A DNA stretch of 64,000 bases from VXYL01 sp965200375 (GTDB lineage: Bacteria > Pseudomonadota > Gammaproteobacteria > Pseudomonadales > Azotimanducaceae). Location of the stretch: assembly GCA_965200375.1 (NCBI GenBank), contig OZ241353.1, positions 3,162,001-3,226,000 of the forward strand, in the 5' to 3' direction. Of the stretch, positions 35,325 to 43,111 are shown one piece after another. The notes beneath the pieces were generated by a model. The model did not search any database. It worked only from the letters and a program-made list of their open reading frames with translations, and had not been told where the DNA came from. The first letter of the stretch is position 1. Every line of letters starts with the position of its first letter. Both the position numbers and the translations under genes were made by a program.

Positions 35325-36893
35325 GTGCGGCAACTGGTGGGCCTGGTCCGGCGAGCGATGGCGTTGGCGGCCGTGGCCAGCGTGGGCGTGGGAAGCGGCC
35401 TCGCCCGCCCCGTCTGGACGACCACGCTGGCGGCCGAGGCTGGAGCCTTGCAGCAGACGACATGCGGCACTAGCGGCCCCGAGCTCGCCGCCGCGCTTGG
35501 CCGTCTAAAGCACATCTGTCCGTCGCCCTCCGATGGAATGTCCGTTGAGTGCATGGTCGCGTTGGAGGAGCGCTACTGGAACAAGCCGGTGCTGTGCCAC
35601 GCGCACGCGAATCCGGCGCGGGAGTTCTGGAAACCGATCTGGTGGCCGAAGCCTCGCAACGACCTGCTCGTATGGCGGGAGGTGTTCGAGGATCCTTCCT
35701 CGTTGCGGGCCGATGTCCACGCGGCAGCCGCAAATCGTGCCTGCCGGCTGCGGGGGGACGAGTTCCGGCCGGACTTGCGGCGGACGTGCGCGGCGGACGC
35801 GATGGCGCGTCTGGGAGTGCTGCACGGCGCCTGTCAGTACGCGCTCTACATGGAGGGCGGCCGGCGCTTCGAGGGATGGGAGCGCGAAGGGGCAGTCCGG
35901 CCGTTGCTAGAGCCTTCAGCGGGGGGAGCGCGAGGGGAACCCCTCGCAGCAAGAACCCAGCCCCGCTTCGAGGGCTGGCGGCCTTACTGGCAAGAGCGGC
36001 GCGCCGAGGCGGAGACGCTGGGAAACGAGAGCTACTGGCAGCAGTGGCAGCAGGTCGCGGTACAGCAGGAAGCCGAACTGCACCATGCATGGCGGATGGC
36101 CAAGTGTCGGACGGTGCCTGTCGCGGCACTCGCCCCCTTGCGCGAACTGCGGCCACCGTCCGTTTACAGCTCGCCGTTTGACCAGCACGACCTCCTGGTC
36201 GTCGCCGCGGCAAGGCTCGGCAGCGAGTGGGCACTCGCGGTGGGCACTTCGTCGAGTCGCGCAGGCAGTCATGGGAGCGTGGCTGTCGAGGCTTGGCGCG
36301 ACGCGCCGCTGCCACTGGCCTACCTCCACTGGTCGCATCACGCTGGCCTCCCCTATCTGCTGGCAGCGCGCCAAGCGGATCTCGCAAGCGATGCTCCTCG
36401 GTTCGACTGGCGCGGCTGGGAGCGCGGGCTGGCCGATGCGTACGGGGCGGACCGCGTCACCGCGGCTGTGTCCACGGCCCAACCCATTCGGGCGCATGGC
36501 TGGCCGCCCTGCTGCGCCAGGAACTTGAGCCGCTCGCCCTGGCCGTGGGCGGACCTGCCGACGCCGATGCGAACGAAGGTGGTGCGACGACGCATCGACC
36601 AGAGCGGCAACGTCCGCTGGGTGTACGAGAACGGCCGGGAGGACTGGCTGGAGGACAACGTCACGTACTCGGCGATGCCCGGCGGGGAGACCTGGATCGT
36701 CTACCACTCTCACATCGGCCGCGCCGTGCTGCGCCGGTGGATCGACCGCGAAGGCGCCGAGCGGTGGCTCGACGAGTGGGGCGACGAGCACTGGATCGAG
36801 GCGGATGGAACGGAACGCTGGATCAGCTTGGACGGCACGGAGTGGATCCTGCTGCCGCCCGAGCGGGGAGCCGACGAGGAACAGGCGCGATGA
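35325..36893 (+). CDS. Secreted tryptophan-repeat protein C, third paralog
   Basis: The 522-residue protein starts at a GTG three bases after the stop of B. Its N terminus (VRRAMALAAVASVGVGSGLA) is a signal peptide or anchor. Shared blocks are VWREVFEDPSSLRADV, LRRTCAADAMARLGVLHGAC, HHAWRMAKCRTVPVAAL and LPYLLAARQADL. It has an insert of about 60 residues rich in Trp, Glu and Arg (WEREGAVRPLLEP, GWRPYWQERRAEAETL) that A lacks. The tail units are WIDREGAER, WLDEWGDEH, WIEADGTER and WISLDGTEW, ending ILLPP. It is the most divergent copy. Function unknown. Confidence 0.75.
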   Translation: MRQLVGLVRRAMALAAVASVGVGSGLARPVWTTTLAAEAGALQQTTCGTSGPELAAALGRLKHICPSPSDGMSVECMVALEERYWNKPVLCHAHANPAREFWKPIWWPKPRNDLLVWREVFEDPSSLRADVHAAAANRACRLRGDEFRPDLRRTCAADAMARLGVLHGACQYALYMEGGRRFEGWEREGAVRPLLEPSAGGARGEPLAARTQPRFEGWRPYWQERRAEAETLGNESYWQQWQQVAVQQEAELHHAWRMAKCRTVPVAALAPLRELRPPSVYSSPFDQHDLLVVAAARLGSEWALAVGTSSSRAGSHGSVAVEAWRDAPLPLAYLHWSHHAGLPYLLAARQADLASDAPRFDWRGWERGLADAYGADRVTAAVSTAQPIRAHGWPPCCARNLSRSPWPWADLPTPMRTKVVRRRIDQSGNVRWVYENGREDWLEDNVTYSAMPGGETWIVYHSHIGRAVLRRWIDREGAERWLDEWGDEHWIEADGTERWISLDGTEWILLPPERGADEEQAR

Positions 36894-36982
36894 GGCCGGC
36901 GCATCCGCACGTTGCGTCGCGGGCCTTTGGTCCTGCGGAATCCGCGAATCAGCTATGCTGCCAGCCGAAGGCGGAGCTCGGC

Positions 36983-38485
36983 ATGGCGACACTGGCGAGA
37001 GCCCTCTTGGCCGTCGGGGGCATTCTCGTGACGGCTGCCGCGTCGGGTCCAAGCCTACGCGCCGCGGAGCAAGCCGGCGAACGGGCGAGCGCAGCGTGGC
37101 CAGCTCTCGCCTGGCAGCTCGAAGACGAGAACGCCGTGGACCAGCTGAGGAGCGTGTGCGGCCCGCTCTGGGGCGAGCTCTCGGCGGACTGCTTCGCGGC
37201 CCTCGAGCAGCGGTATCTGCGCCGGCCCATCGACCTGAACCGCCACGCCACAGGCACCGGCGATCCCAGCCTGCGTCGGCCGCGGCCCTGGTGGCCGCAG
37301 CCAGTTAAGGACGTCATCGTGTGGCAGGACCTCTTTGCCGCCCCCTCCGGCCTGCGGCAGTCGGTAGAAAACGCGCTTGCGGACCCGCGTTGCCGCGTTC
37401 TCGCCGGCCAGCCCCGGTTCGACTTGCGGCGCACCTGCGCGGCGGACGCGATGGCGCGGCTGGCGGAGCTGCAGGCGGCATGCAGCGGCATACGGTACTG
37501 GGAGGAGAACTCCGAACACCATGTCGTCTATGGGCTGGATGGGTTGGACGACGAGGTGATCGGTCATGGCTGGGCGGCGGAGTGGTCCCTCGAGTACGAG
37601 ATGCTGCACGGCGACGCGACGACGCCGGCGGAGTACCGACGTCGCCAGCGGGCGCTGCAGGAGAGCGAACTGCACTTCCGCTGGCGACTGGCGAAGTGCC
37701 GCGCCGTGCCGGCAGCCGCGTTCGCCTGGCTGGACCAGCTGCTGCCGCACGATTTCGAATGGCAGAAGGACCAAAGCAGCCACCTGCGCACCTTGGCGAT
37801 GCGTCTTGGCAGCGTTGCGGCCCTTCTGCGCTGGGGCGGCGAACCGGCCGCGACGAACGCGCTGGCGGAGTTCGACATCGCGCTGGCCTACCTGCGCCGC
37901 TCCCACAGCCTCTGGGGCTGGCAGGAAGCGCCGGCGCCTGCGGCGCTCTCGTACTTGGTCGCCGCCCACGAGGTCGACAGCCAGCGCCCCCAGCCGGCCA
38001 TCGACTGGCGGGGCCTTGGCGAAGCCTACGGCGAACAGGAGATCGCCGCGGCCCGTCCATGCGCCGGGAAGATCCTCGCGGACGGCTGGCGGCCTGTTCC
38101 GGAGCGCCCCGTCGAAGACCCGCTGTGGCCGTGGATGAGAGAGACCGAAGTGGTTCGCACGGTCGTGGTTCGGCAGCGGCTGGACCACAAGGAGCTGGTG
38201 CGCTGGGTGCATGAAGACGGAACCGAGAAGTGGCTGGACGACGGTTGGCTGCACACCCTCGATCCCGATGGAATGGAAACGGCGGTGATCACGAGCCGGG
38301 CGCAGCTTCAAGATCGACGCCTGCCGCCGGTGCGAAGATGGGAGGACGAGAACGGCCGGCGCCGGTGGGTGGACGTCTACGGCGACGAACACTGGATAGC
38401 CGCCGACGGTTCCGAGCACTGGATCGATCGGGACGGCACGGAGTGGATACTGCTGCCCCTCGAATCGAGAGGGGGCGAGCGATAG
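36983..38485 (+). CDS. Secreted tryptophan-repeat protein D, fourth paralog
   Basis: The 500-residue protein begins at an ATG with GGAG six bases upstream, 89 bases after C, the only sizeable gap in the cluster. The signal peptide is ARALLAVGGILVTAAASG. Shared blocks are CGPLWGELSADCFAALEQRY, VIVWQDLFAAPSGLRQSV, LRRTCAADAMARLAELQAAC, HFRWRLAKCRAVP and ALSYLVAAHEVD. The tail has VRWVHEDGTEKW and the units WEDENGRRR, WVDVYGDEH, WIAADGSEH and WIDRDGTEW, ending ILLPL. The six or more conserved cysteines across the family fit disulfide-bonded periplasmic or extracellular proteins. Function unknown. Confidence 0.75.
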   Translation: MATLARALLAVGGILVTAAASGPSLRAAEQAGERASAAWPALAWQLEDENAVDQLRSVCGPLWGELSADCFAALEQRYLRRPIDLNRHATGTGDPSLRRPRPWWPQPVKDVIVWQDLFAAPSGLRQSVENALADPRCRVLAGQPRFDLRRTCAADAMARLAELQAACSGIRYWEENSEHHVVYGLDGLDDEVIGHGWAAEWSLEYEMLHGDATTPAEYRRRQRALQESELHFRWRLAKCRAVPAAAFAWLDQLLPHDFEWQKDQSSHLRTLAMRLGSVAALLRWGGEPAATNALAEFDIALAYLRRSHSLWGWQEAPAPAALSYLVAAHEVDSQRPQPAIDWRGLGEAYGEQEIAAARPCAGKILADGWRPVPERPVEDPLWPWMRETEVVRTVVVRQRLDHKELVRWVHEDGTEKWLDDGWLHTLDPDGMETAVITSRAQLQDRRLPPVRRWEDENGRRRWVDVYGDEHWIAADGSEHWIDRDGTEWILLPLESRGGER

Positions 38486-38903
38486 GCCCAGTCCGGGAAC
38501 CAAGTCTCTCGCCGCGGCGTTGCAAGCTCGCCAGTACGCCTTGTCTTGTCGCTGCCGAACGTCTTGATAGACGCTCAGTTCCGTTCGGAAAATCCTGCGC
38601 AGAACCTTTAGATTGTCGCCATTTTTCTTCGCCAGTTTTTTTCTTCGCCGCAGCCCGTCGCCGCTAAAAACTTGTCGATCTTGGCGACGATTTAAGCCGG
38701 CCGCGCACCTTTTTTCAAGCGTTCAAGCGTTCAAGCGTTCAGACTTCGGCAGGAACTTGCCGCAAGAAAAGAAAAGCCCGCTGCGGCGTCGAAAACTTGG
38801 TTGTCTCCGCGGCGAGCGTTCGAGTTCCAGCTCGGTTTTCGCAAGGCTTGTGTCGGTTGGAAGTCGCGTTGCCAGTGTGCCTTGAGAGCTCTGGGTGGCA
38901 CTG
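38486..38903. other. Intergenic stretch with T-rich runs and no recognisable gene
   Basis: These 418 bases between paralog D and the small peptide gene are less GC-rich than the neighbours, with T runs (TTTTTCTTCGCCAG, CACCTTTTTTCAAG). Short open frames exist on both strands but have no Shine-Dalgarno, signal or family resemblance. A triple 8-base repeat lies at 38714-38737. The genes on either side converge here, so the region must hold their terminators; no single hairpin plus T-tract stood out. Confidence 0.5.
38714..38737 (+). repeat. Tandem 8-base repeat, three copies
   Basis: TTCAAGCG occurs three times head to tail and is followed by a partial fourth copy (TTCAGAC). It lies in non-coding DNA between convergent genes. 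Such a short repeat may arise by slippage or may be a protein-binding array. Confidence 0.7.
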
Positions 38904-39095
38904 TTAGCAAGATGGTTCGGTGGAGGTGGGCATCCGGTAGACGGGGCGCGGAAGCGTACCACCTGGGCTGCATTGCCTTTCCCAAGAGGTATTGCCGTAT
39001 TTGGTTCCGCTCTCGGTGCCGCCGAGAGCGAGCTTCATAAGCCGCGGCGGTTTCCAAACCGCGACTTGCTTGGTCGTCGTCGTTTGTTCCGTCAT
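38904..39095 (-). CDS. 63-residue peptide with RiPP-precursor-like leader
   Basis: The ATG at 39095 has GGGAG eight bases upstream and opens a 63-codon frame: MTEQTTTTKQVAVWKPPRLM, then KLALGGTESGTKYGNTSWER, then a Pro/Ser/Cys-containing tail ending PSC. The pattern Trp-Lys-Pro-x2-Leu-x-x-Leu followed by a Thr/Gly stretch resembles leaders of lasso-type and similar modified peptides, where the part after TESG would be the core. No asparagine synthetase-like, transglutaminase-like or radical-SAM maturation gene lies in the window, so this is only a resemblance. It is downstream of selC on the same strand, beyond a terminator, and has its own candidate promoter. Confidence 0.45.
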   Translation of the reverse strand: MTEQTTTTKQVAVWKPPRLMKLALGGTESGTKYGNTSWERQCSPGGTLPRPVYRMPTSTEPSC

Positions 39096-39196
39096 CGTTG
39101 AAACTCCCGGCAGTTCCTGCTTGAGCTTCGTAATCCGCACCGCGCCAGCGTAGGAACTCATGGGCTTGGCGTTTGCCCTATCCGTTGCTGGCAGCC

Positions 39197-39225
39197 TATC
39201 TAGCCACGGGGGGGGGGGGCGTCAA
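39197..39225 (-). promoter_or_regulatory. Candidate promoter with a 12-base homopolymer in its spacer
   Basis: Read on the minus strand, TTGACG (39225-39220) is followed by a run of 12 C and GTGGC, exactly 17 bases, and then TAGATA (39202-39197). The -35 matches five of six bases, the -10 only three of six. It points at the small peptide gene, with a predicted leader of about 95 bases. Changes in the homopolymer length would alter promoter spacing. Confidence 0.4.
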
Positions 39226-39414
39226 CCCTTGGCGCAAGAAACCGGAACTTTCTGAACTTTTCTTTGCAATCAATGGCTTGCGAGCGTTTTGCGTCCAGAA
39301 CACGCCCTAGACGCCTTCCGGCAGCTCGGGAAAAGTCCGCCCGTGCGAGCGCCCAATGTCGCCCAAGCGCCGCTCGACCTATGGCAACGCTTGCCACAAG
39401 CCATCGGCTTTCGG

Positions 39415-39445
39415 AAAAACGCTGCTAGATCAAGGTCTTGCAGCG
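39415..39445 (-). terminator. Rho-independent terminator of the selABC transcript
   Basis: On the minus strand CGCTGC (39445-39440) pairs with GCAGCG (39425-39420); an A-A mismatch and a further AGA/TCT extend the stem around a six-base loop. Five T follow directly (39419-39415). It begins seven bases after the tRNA CCA end. Confidence 0.75.
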
Positions 39446-39451
39446 ACTAGG

Positions 39452-39545
39452 TGGCGGAAGAGGTAGGAGTCGAACCCACCGGACGCCGTCGGGCGTCCCA
39501 ACGGCTTTGAAGGCCGCGCGCCCCACCGGAGGCGATGCTCTTCCG
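39452..39545 (-). tRNA. selC: tRNA-Sec (UCA anticodon)
   Basis: A 94-base tRNA with encoded CCA on the minus strand. The acceptor arm pairs CGGAAGAG with CTCTTCCG (eight base pairs), and the T arm GTGGG-TTCGACT-CCTAC adds five, giving the 8+5 geometry of bacterial selenocysteine tRNA. The anticodon loop CTTCAAA shows UCA, which reads UGA. A long variable arm (GTTGGGACGCCCGACGGCGTCC) is present. It lies 56 bases behind selB on the same strand, so selA-selB-selC form one unit, closed by the terminator at 39415. Confidence 0.95.
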
Positions 39546-39601
39546 ATCGGCAGTATACGTTCGTCTGGCGGTGGGTGTTCCCGCACGAACTTGCGAATGG
39601 T

Positions 39602-41509
39602 CTAGCGGCCGAGTTCCCCCCGGCCTGCTTCGGTTTTCGCGACCCTGATGGCGCCGCACTCGGTCCAGCTGCCGACGACCGTGCGGCTGTCGCCTTGCCG
39701 CCGCGTGAAGCCGGCGGCGTCGAAGTGTTCCAGCACCTCTATCACCACGTTCCGGCCCACGCCGGTGCTGTCGCGGAACTGCCGTACGCTGAAGGGGCCG
39801 CCGGCGTCCAGCCGCTCCGCCGCCTCGGCAAGTTCCGCAAGGCGCTGCGGCAGGTAGTAGCGGTTGGCGCTGATGCGCACCGCGAGACCGAAAGCGGGGA
39901 GGGCGCGCATGGCGCGTTCGAGGCGTTCGTAGGGACGGCCGAGGCGCTTGGCGATGTCGCCGAGGCTCGGCGGCTGCGTGGAGTCCAGGCTTCGGCGCAC
40001 CGCCTCGAGGGTGCGCAGCACCTCTGGCGGCACCGCGGCGCGATGGTCCGCTAGGGCGTAGCGGCCGTTTTCCAAGCGCGCCTCGCCGCGGTCGACCAGC
40101 GCGGCCAGCATCAGGCGGGTGGCGTCGCCGTCCGCCGCGGCGCCAGCCAGATCGGCAGCGGCGAGGCCGGCGCTGTCGGGGTGGTCGCGGTGGTGCGCGG
40201 CCAGGGCGGCGCGGAGGGCCGCGGCGGCCTCGTCGGCGAGCGCCGGGTGCAGGAGATGGTCGCCGTGCAGCCGCAGACCATGCTCTTCGGCGAGGGCCGC
40301 AAGGCCCTCGCAGGTCAGGTTCCAGTGCTGGCGGTAAGTGGCCGCCGGCACCGGCTGCGACCTGCCGAGGGCAGCCAGAGTGGCCGCCGGCGCGTCGAGG
40401 CGCACCGCTTCGAGCCGCGCCAGCCGCTGCGGCTGCCGCCGGCGCCGCCACGGCGCCACATCGACCACGCGGCCGCCGCCGAGGGTGCGGGCCAGGTCCT
40501 GATCCCGCAGCACCACGCGATCGCCCACCTTCACCAGCAGCGGCCGGTCGCAGGCGAGGTCCAGCAGGGCGCTGCCGCCGGGCGCAATCGCGGCGCCGCC
40601 TTGCAGCAGCGCCCGCCCCTGGCTGTGGCTGGTGGCGTGGTAGACGTGTACCGGCGCGCCGTGGCGGATCGGGCGCGGAAAGTCCGCCAGCACGGAAAGA
40701 CGCAGCGCGAACTGCCGCACCGGCAGCAGCATCTCGGGATCCAGCAGCCAGTCGCCGCGGCCGGTGTCGGCGGTGCCGGCGCCGCCAAGATTGAGGGCGG
40801 CCCGGTCGCCTTCGGCGGCCCGAGCGGCCGGCGCGTCCTGTACGCGCAGGCCGCGTACGCGCACTGCCCTGCCGCTCCAGCCCAGCGCCAGGCGGTCGTC
40901 GACTGCGACGCTGCCGCCAGCGACCGTGCCGGTCACTACCAGGCCGCTGCCGCGCAGCGCGAAGGCGCGGTCGATGGCCAGCCGGAAAGCGCTCGGCGTT
41001 GTCGCCTCGGGGACCTCGCTGGCGGCGGCAAGATGGGCCCGCAGCGCATCGACGCCGGCGCCTGTGCGGCAGGAAAGCGGCAGTATCGGCGCATCCTGCA
41101 GGAACGTGCCGGCGGCGAGCGCCCGCACTGCCCGCGCCACTGCGGCTACGCGGTCGGCGGTTGCCCGGTCCGTCTTGTTGACCGCGACCACGCCGGCGGC
41201 GACGCCGAGCAGCCGCAGAATCTGCAGGTGTTCCCGGGACTGGGGCATCACCCCGTCGTCGGCGGCCACCACCAGCAGCGCGTACTGGCGCCCGGCAATG
41301 CCCGCCACCATGTTCTGGATGAACCGGCGGTGGCCGGGGACGTCCACGAAGCCGATGCGCCGGCCGCCGATGTCCGCGTAGGCGAATCCGAGGTCGATGG
41401 TGAGCGAACGGCGCTTCTCCTCGGCCAGGCGGTCGGTGTCGACGCCGGTGAGGGCGCGGACCAGGGACGTCTTGCCGTGGTCCACATGGCCCGCCAAGGT
41501 GACGATCAT
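39602..41509 (-). CDS. selB: Selenocysteine-specific elongation factor SelB
   Basis: The 635-residue protein has the EF-Tu-like GTPase motifs AGHVDHGKTSLVRALTG (G1, residues 6-22), DVPGHRRFIQNM (G3) and VAVNKTDRA (G4), then two beta-barrel domains and a C-terminal set of winged helices (for example LAAADLAGAAADGDATRLML and QFRDSTGVGRNVVIEVLEHF) that bind the SECIS hairpin in mRNA. It brings Sec-tRNA to recoded UGA codons on the ribosome. The ATG at 41509 overlaps the selA stop by four bases; longer frames upstream run through selA and are ignored. Length agrees with E. coli SelB (614). Confidence 0.95.
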   Translation of the reverse strand: MIVTLAGHVDHGKTSLVRALTGVDTDRLAEEKRRSLTIDLGFAYADIGGRRIGFVDVPGHRRFIQNMVAGIAGRQYALLVVAADDGVMPQSREHLQILRLLGVAAGVVAVNKTDRATADRVAAVARAVRALAAGTFLQDAPILPLSCRTGAGVDALRAHLAAASEVPEATTPSAFRLAIDRAFALRGSGLVVTGTVAGGSVAVDDRLALGWSGRAVRVRGLRVQDAPAARAAEGDRAALNLGGAGTADTGRGDWLLDPEMLLPVRQFALRLSVLADFPRPIRHGAPVHVYHATSHSQGRALLQGGAAIAPGGSALLDLACDRPLLVKVGDRVVLRDQDLARTLGGGRVVDVAPWRRRRQPQRLARLEAVRLDAPAATLAALGRSQPVPAATYRQHWNLTCEGLAALAEEHGLRLHGDHLLHPALADEAAAALRAALAAHHRDHPDSAGLAAADLAGAAADGDATRLMLAALVDRGEARLENGRYALADHRAAVPPEVLRTLEAVRRSLDSTQPPSLGDIAKRLGRPYERLERAMRALPAFGLAVRISANRYYLPQRLAELAEAAERLDAGGPFSVRQFRDSTGVGRNVVIEVLEHFDAAGFTRRQGDSRTVVGSWTECGAIRVAKTEAGRGELGR

Positions 41510-42951
41510 GTCCGGTGCGGGAGCTTGGCGAGGGTGGCCGTCAGTTCGTCGAGGGGGTCCGCGCCGCGCATGTCCAGCCACAGCCGATCTTCCGCAAGAC
41601 GGCCGAGCACTGCCGGGCGCAGACCGCGCAGCGCCGCGTCGAAGGCGCGCAGTGCGCCGGGGGCGTGGAAGGCCACGGCCACCGCTCTGCTGGGCACCGT
41701 CTCCCCCGGCAGCGCGCCGCTGCCGATCTGGGCCTCCGCCGGCCGCACCGAAACGGTTGCGTTCGGCAGCGGGGCCAGGGCCGCCTGCACCTGCTCGGCG
41801 CGGGCGTCGAGCTGCGCAAGGGGCGTTGCTAGAGCGGCCAGCAGGGGCAGCTCCTCGGCGGCGCCGCCGTCCTCGTAGATCTTGAGCGTGGCGTCGAGCA
41901 TGGTGAGCGCGAGCTTGTCCAGGCGCAGGGCCCGCTTCATGGGGTTGGCGCAGAGGCGCTCGATCAACGCCCGCCGGCCGACGATGATGCCAGCCTGGCA
42001 GCCACCGAGCAGCTTGTCGCCGGAGAACGTCACCAGGTCCGCTCCCTCCGCCAGCAGCTGGCGTGGCGTTGGCTCCGCCGGCAAGCCGAAGCGACGGAGG
42101 TCCGCCAGCACGCCGCTGCCAGCGTCGACGCACAGCGGCAGCCCGTGGCGATGGGCGACCGCCGCCGCGTCGCGCACCGAAACCGACGCTACGAAGCCCT
42201 GCATCCGATAGTTGCTCTGGTGCGCTTTCAGCAGCAGCGCCGTGTCGCCGTCGATGGCGCGTTCGTAGTCCGCGGCGTGGGTGCGGTTGGTGGTGCCCAC
42301 CTCGCGCAGCGCGCAGCCGGCCTGGGCCATCAGCTCCGGCAGGCGAAAGCTGCCGCCTATCTCCACCAGCTCGCCCCGGGAGACCGGCACGTTGCGCCCG
42401 AGCGCCAGCGTGTTCAGCACCAGCAGCACCGCGGCGGCGTTGTTGTTGACCACTGTGGCGTGCTCGGCGCCGGTCAGCAGTCGCAGACGGTGGGTGACGA
42501 TGCCCTCGCGGTCGCCGCGGCGGCGTCCGTCCAGGTCGTACTCCAATGTCAGCGGACGCACTGCCGCGGCCAGCGCCCGCTGCACTGCTTGGGCGGCGAT
42601 GGGGCTGCGGCCCAGATTGCTGTGGACCAGGGTGCCGGTAAGGTTGAAGACCGGCACGTAGCCGTGGCCGATGGCGCTGGCCAGCCATTGGTCGATGCGG
42701 TCCGCATAGGCTGCCGGCTGCGTGGCCCAAGCGGGCACGCCAGCGTTGCCGGCCCGGGCCGACCGGCTCTGGCAGGGCGCCGCCGCGTGCTCGCCGCCGT
42801 TGCGGAGCTCCGTTTGCAGCGTACGCAGCGCCCACTTCACCGTGCCGAGGCCCCAGCGTCGCGCCAGCGCCGCAGTCGCCGGCTCGCCGAGGATTCGGTC
42901 CACGCTCGGCAGCTGCCGCGGCGTCGCGGCGGCCCCGCTGGAACAAGCCAT
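41506..42951 (-). CDS. selA: L-seryl-tRNA(Sec) selenium transferase
   Basis: The 481-residue PLP enzyme converts Ser-tRNA(Sec) to Sec-tRNA(Sec) with selenophosphate. Landmarks are LPSVDRILGEPATAALARRWG at the N terminus (quoted as LPSVDRIL), NLTGTLVHSNLGRSPI, VNNNAAAVLLVLNTLA, EVGTTNRTHAADY and VTFSGDKLLGGCQAG with the PLP lysine. All match SelA closely. The start ATG at 42951 gives the normal N terminus. selD, which supplies selenophosphate, is not in the window, nor could I find a gene with an in-frame UGA here. Confidence 0.95.
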   Translation of the reverse strand: MACSSGAAATPRQLPSVDRILGEPATAALARRWGLGTVKWALRTLQTELRNGGEHAAAPCQSRSARAGNAGVPAWATQPAAYADRIDQWLASAIGHGYVPVFNLTGTLVHSNLGRSPIAAQAVQRALAAAVRPLTLEYDLDGRRRGDREGIVTHRLRLLTGAEHATVVNNNAAAVLLVLNTLALGRNVPVSRGELVEIGGSFRLPELMAQAGCALREVGTTNRTHAADYERAIDGDTALLLKAHQSNYRMQGFVASVSVRDAAAVAHRHGLPLCVDAGSGVLADLRRFGLPAEPTPRQLLAEGADLVTFSGDKLLGGCQAGIIVGRRALIERLCANPMKRALRLDKLALTMLDATLKIYEDGGAAEELPLLAALATPLAQLDARAEQVQAALAPLPNATVSVRPAEAQIGSGALPGETVPSRAVAVAFHAPGALRAFDAALRGLRPAVLGRLAEDRLWLDMRGADPLDELTATLAKLPHRT

Positions 42952-43111
42952 GCCGCCAGCCTAACACTGCCAACGCGACGTTCGGCGTTCGTCGCGGGAG
43001 GGAACCAGGGAGATGCCCCAACGGGCCTCGTGGACCGGGGGGCGCGTGGTCGCGTGGTAAGGTGCGGCGAACCGGACGTTGCATGGCGGAGGATGCAAGT
43101 GGGCGAGCGAC

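Noticed and set aside
36894..36982. TATGCT at 36954 as a promoter for paralog D
   Set aside because: No acceptable -35 hexamer lies 16-18 bases upstream.
38904..39161. Longer 85-codon version of the small peptide starting at 39161
   Set aside because: The start at 39161 has no Shine-Dalgarno; the one at 39095 has GGGAG and a sensible N terminus.
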